Origin: Hyphomicrobiales bacterium
GTDB lineage: Bacteria; Pseudomonadota; Alphaproteobacteria; Rhizobiales; CAYWUX01
NCBI GenBank assembly: GCA_028279265.1
Contig: JANQOC010000047.1
Coordinates: 1 to 6,196, forward strand
Reading direction: 5' to 3'
DNA: 6,196 nucleotides
Shown here: positions 5,913-6,196 of the stretch, piece after piece
Layout of the letters: each line of letters starts with the position of its first letter
Numbering within the stretch: position 1 is the first letter of the stretch
Notes under the pieces: generated by a model
The model's database searches: none
What the model saw: only the letters and a program-made list of their open reading frames with translations
What the model was told of the DNA's origin: nothing
Translations under genes and position numbers: made by a program

Positions 5913-6196
5913 ATGCTCATCGAATGTGAGGCCTGTCAAACACATTACGAAATCGGTGCCGACTTTCCGGCCGGAGGGCGGAAAGTAAAGTGCGCGCGCT
6001 GCGAACATGTGTGGCTGGCGGTTCCGGTGGACAAGCCCGTCGAAGACACCGAGGCAGAAGAAGAGCAAACCGACATCGCACCGTCGGATCAGGACCTGGA
6101 TATCGACAAGCTCGTTCTCTCACCCCCTGAAATTCCGCCGCTGGAACCTGAGTCTTTTGGTGCAATGGATTTCGAAGATATCGAATTTCAGGAATT
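5913..6196 (+). CDS. MJ0042-type zinc-ribbon domain protein, 3' end cut by window edge
   Basis: 94 codons are visible and the frame is open at the right edge. The N-terminus is a compact zinc ribbon: IECEACQTHYEIG with Cys5 and Cys8, then GGRKVKCARCEHVW with Cys27 and Cys30 (C-x2-C, 18 residues, C-x2-C). This is the MJ0042-family finger common at the start of alphaproteobacterial and deltaproteobacterial proteins. From residue 40 the chain is strongly acidic and proline-rich (EDTEAEEEQTD, then PPEIPPLEPE) and looks disordered. Family members often carry one membrane helix or a DUF3426-like domain further on; that part is outside the window. The function is unknown. I recall such a gene next to ftsE in other alphaproteobacteria, which hints at an envelope or division link but does not prove it. 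Confidence 0.85.
   Translation, partial: MLIECEACQTHYEIGADFPAGGRKVKCARCEHVWLAVPVDKPVEDTEAEEEQTDIAPSDQDLDIDKLVLSPPEIPPLEPESFGAMDFEDIEFQE

Noticed and set aside
5917..6165. An 82-codon minus-strand frame at the right end
   Set aside because: It is antisense to the zinc-ribbon gene, whose cysteine pairs, promoter and ribosome site are much better supported.

Overview
The window looks like chromosomal DNA from an alphaproteobacterium, probably a Rhodospirillales-like or related lineage. This rests on protein content and gene order: an adenosylcobalamin-dependent ribonucleotide reductase (RNR), an ftsE-ftsX pair followed by a DUF218 protein and an acyltransferase, and a divergent gene with an N-terminal MJ0042-type zinc ribbon. 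Base composition is near 50% GC by eye. The assignment is inference from recalled family patterns; no search was run.

Layout: all genes but one lie on the minus strand. Reading that strand from right to left they are ftsE (5704-5045), ftsX (5040 or 5052 to 4060), a DUF218/YdcF-ElyC-like membrane protein (3957-3304), a PlsC-type acyltransferase (3282-2539), a 286-bp intergenic region, nrdJ part a (2252-447), and nrdJ part b (446 to beyond the left edge). To the right of ftsE a 208-bp divergent intergenic region carries a good sigma70-like promoter for a plus-strand zinc-ribbon gene (5913 to beyond the right edge).

How they work together: ftsE, ftsX, the DUF218 gene and plsC form a tightly packed cell-envelope cluster. 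FtsEX is the ABC-type complex that couples division to peptidoglycan hydrolysis, DUF218 proteins are tied to envelope precursor metabolism, and PlsC makes phosphatidic acid. The RNR supplies deoxynucleotides and appears to have its own upstream region.

The observation most worth following is in the RNR. The catalytic barrel and the C-terminal TSCPD-type domain lie in one reading frame, separated by a single in-frame TAA followed directly by ATG (...V-V-stop-M-S-V-P...). This resembles the NrdJa/NrdJb split known from Pseudomonas aeruginosa, but with no spacer. It may be a natural split by one nonsense change, a translational coupling or readthrough point, or a sequence error. I found no CRISPR array, insertion sequence, tRNA, rRNA or evident novel defence system.
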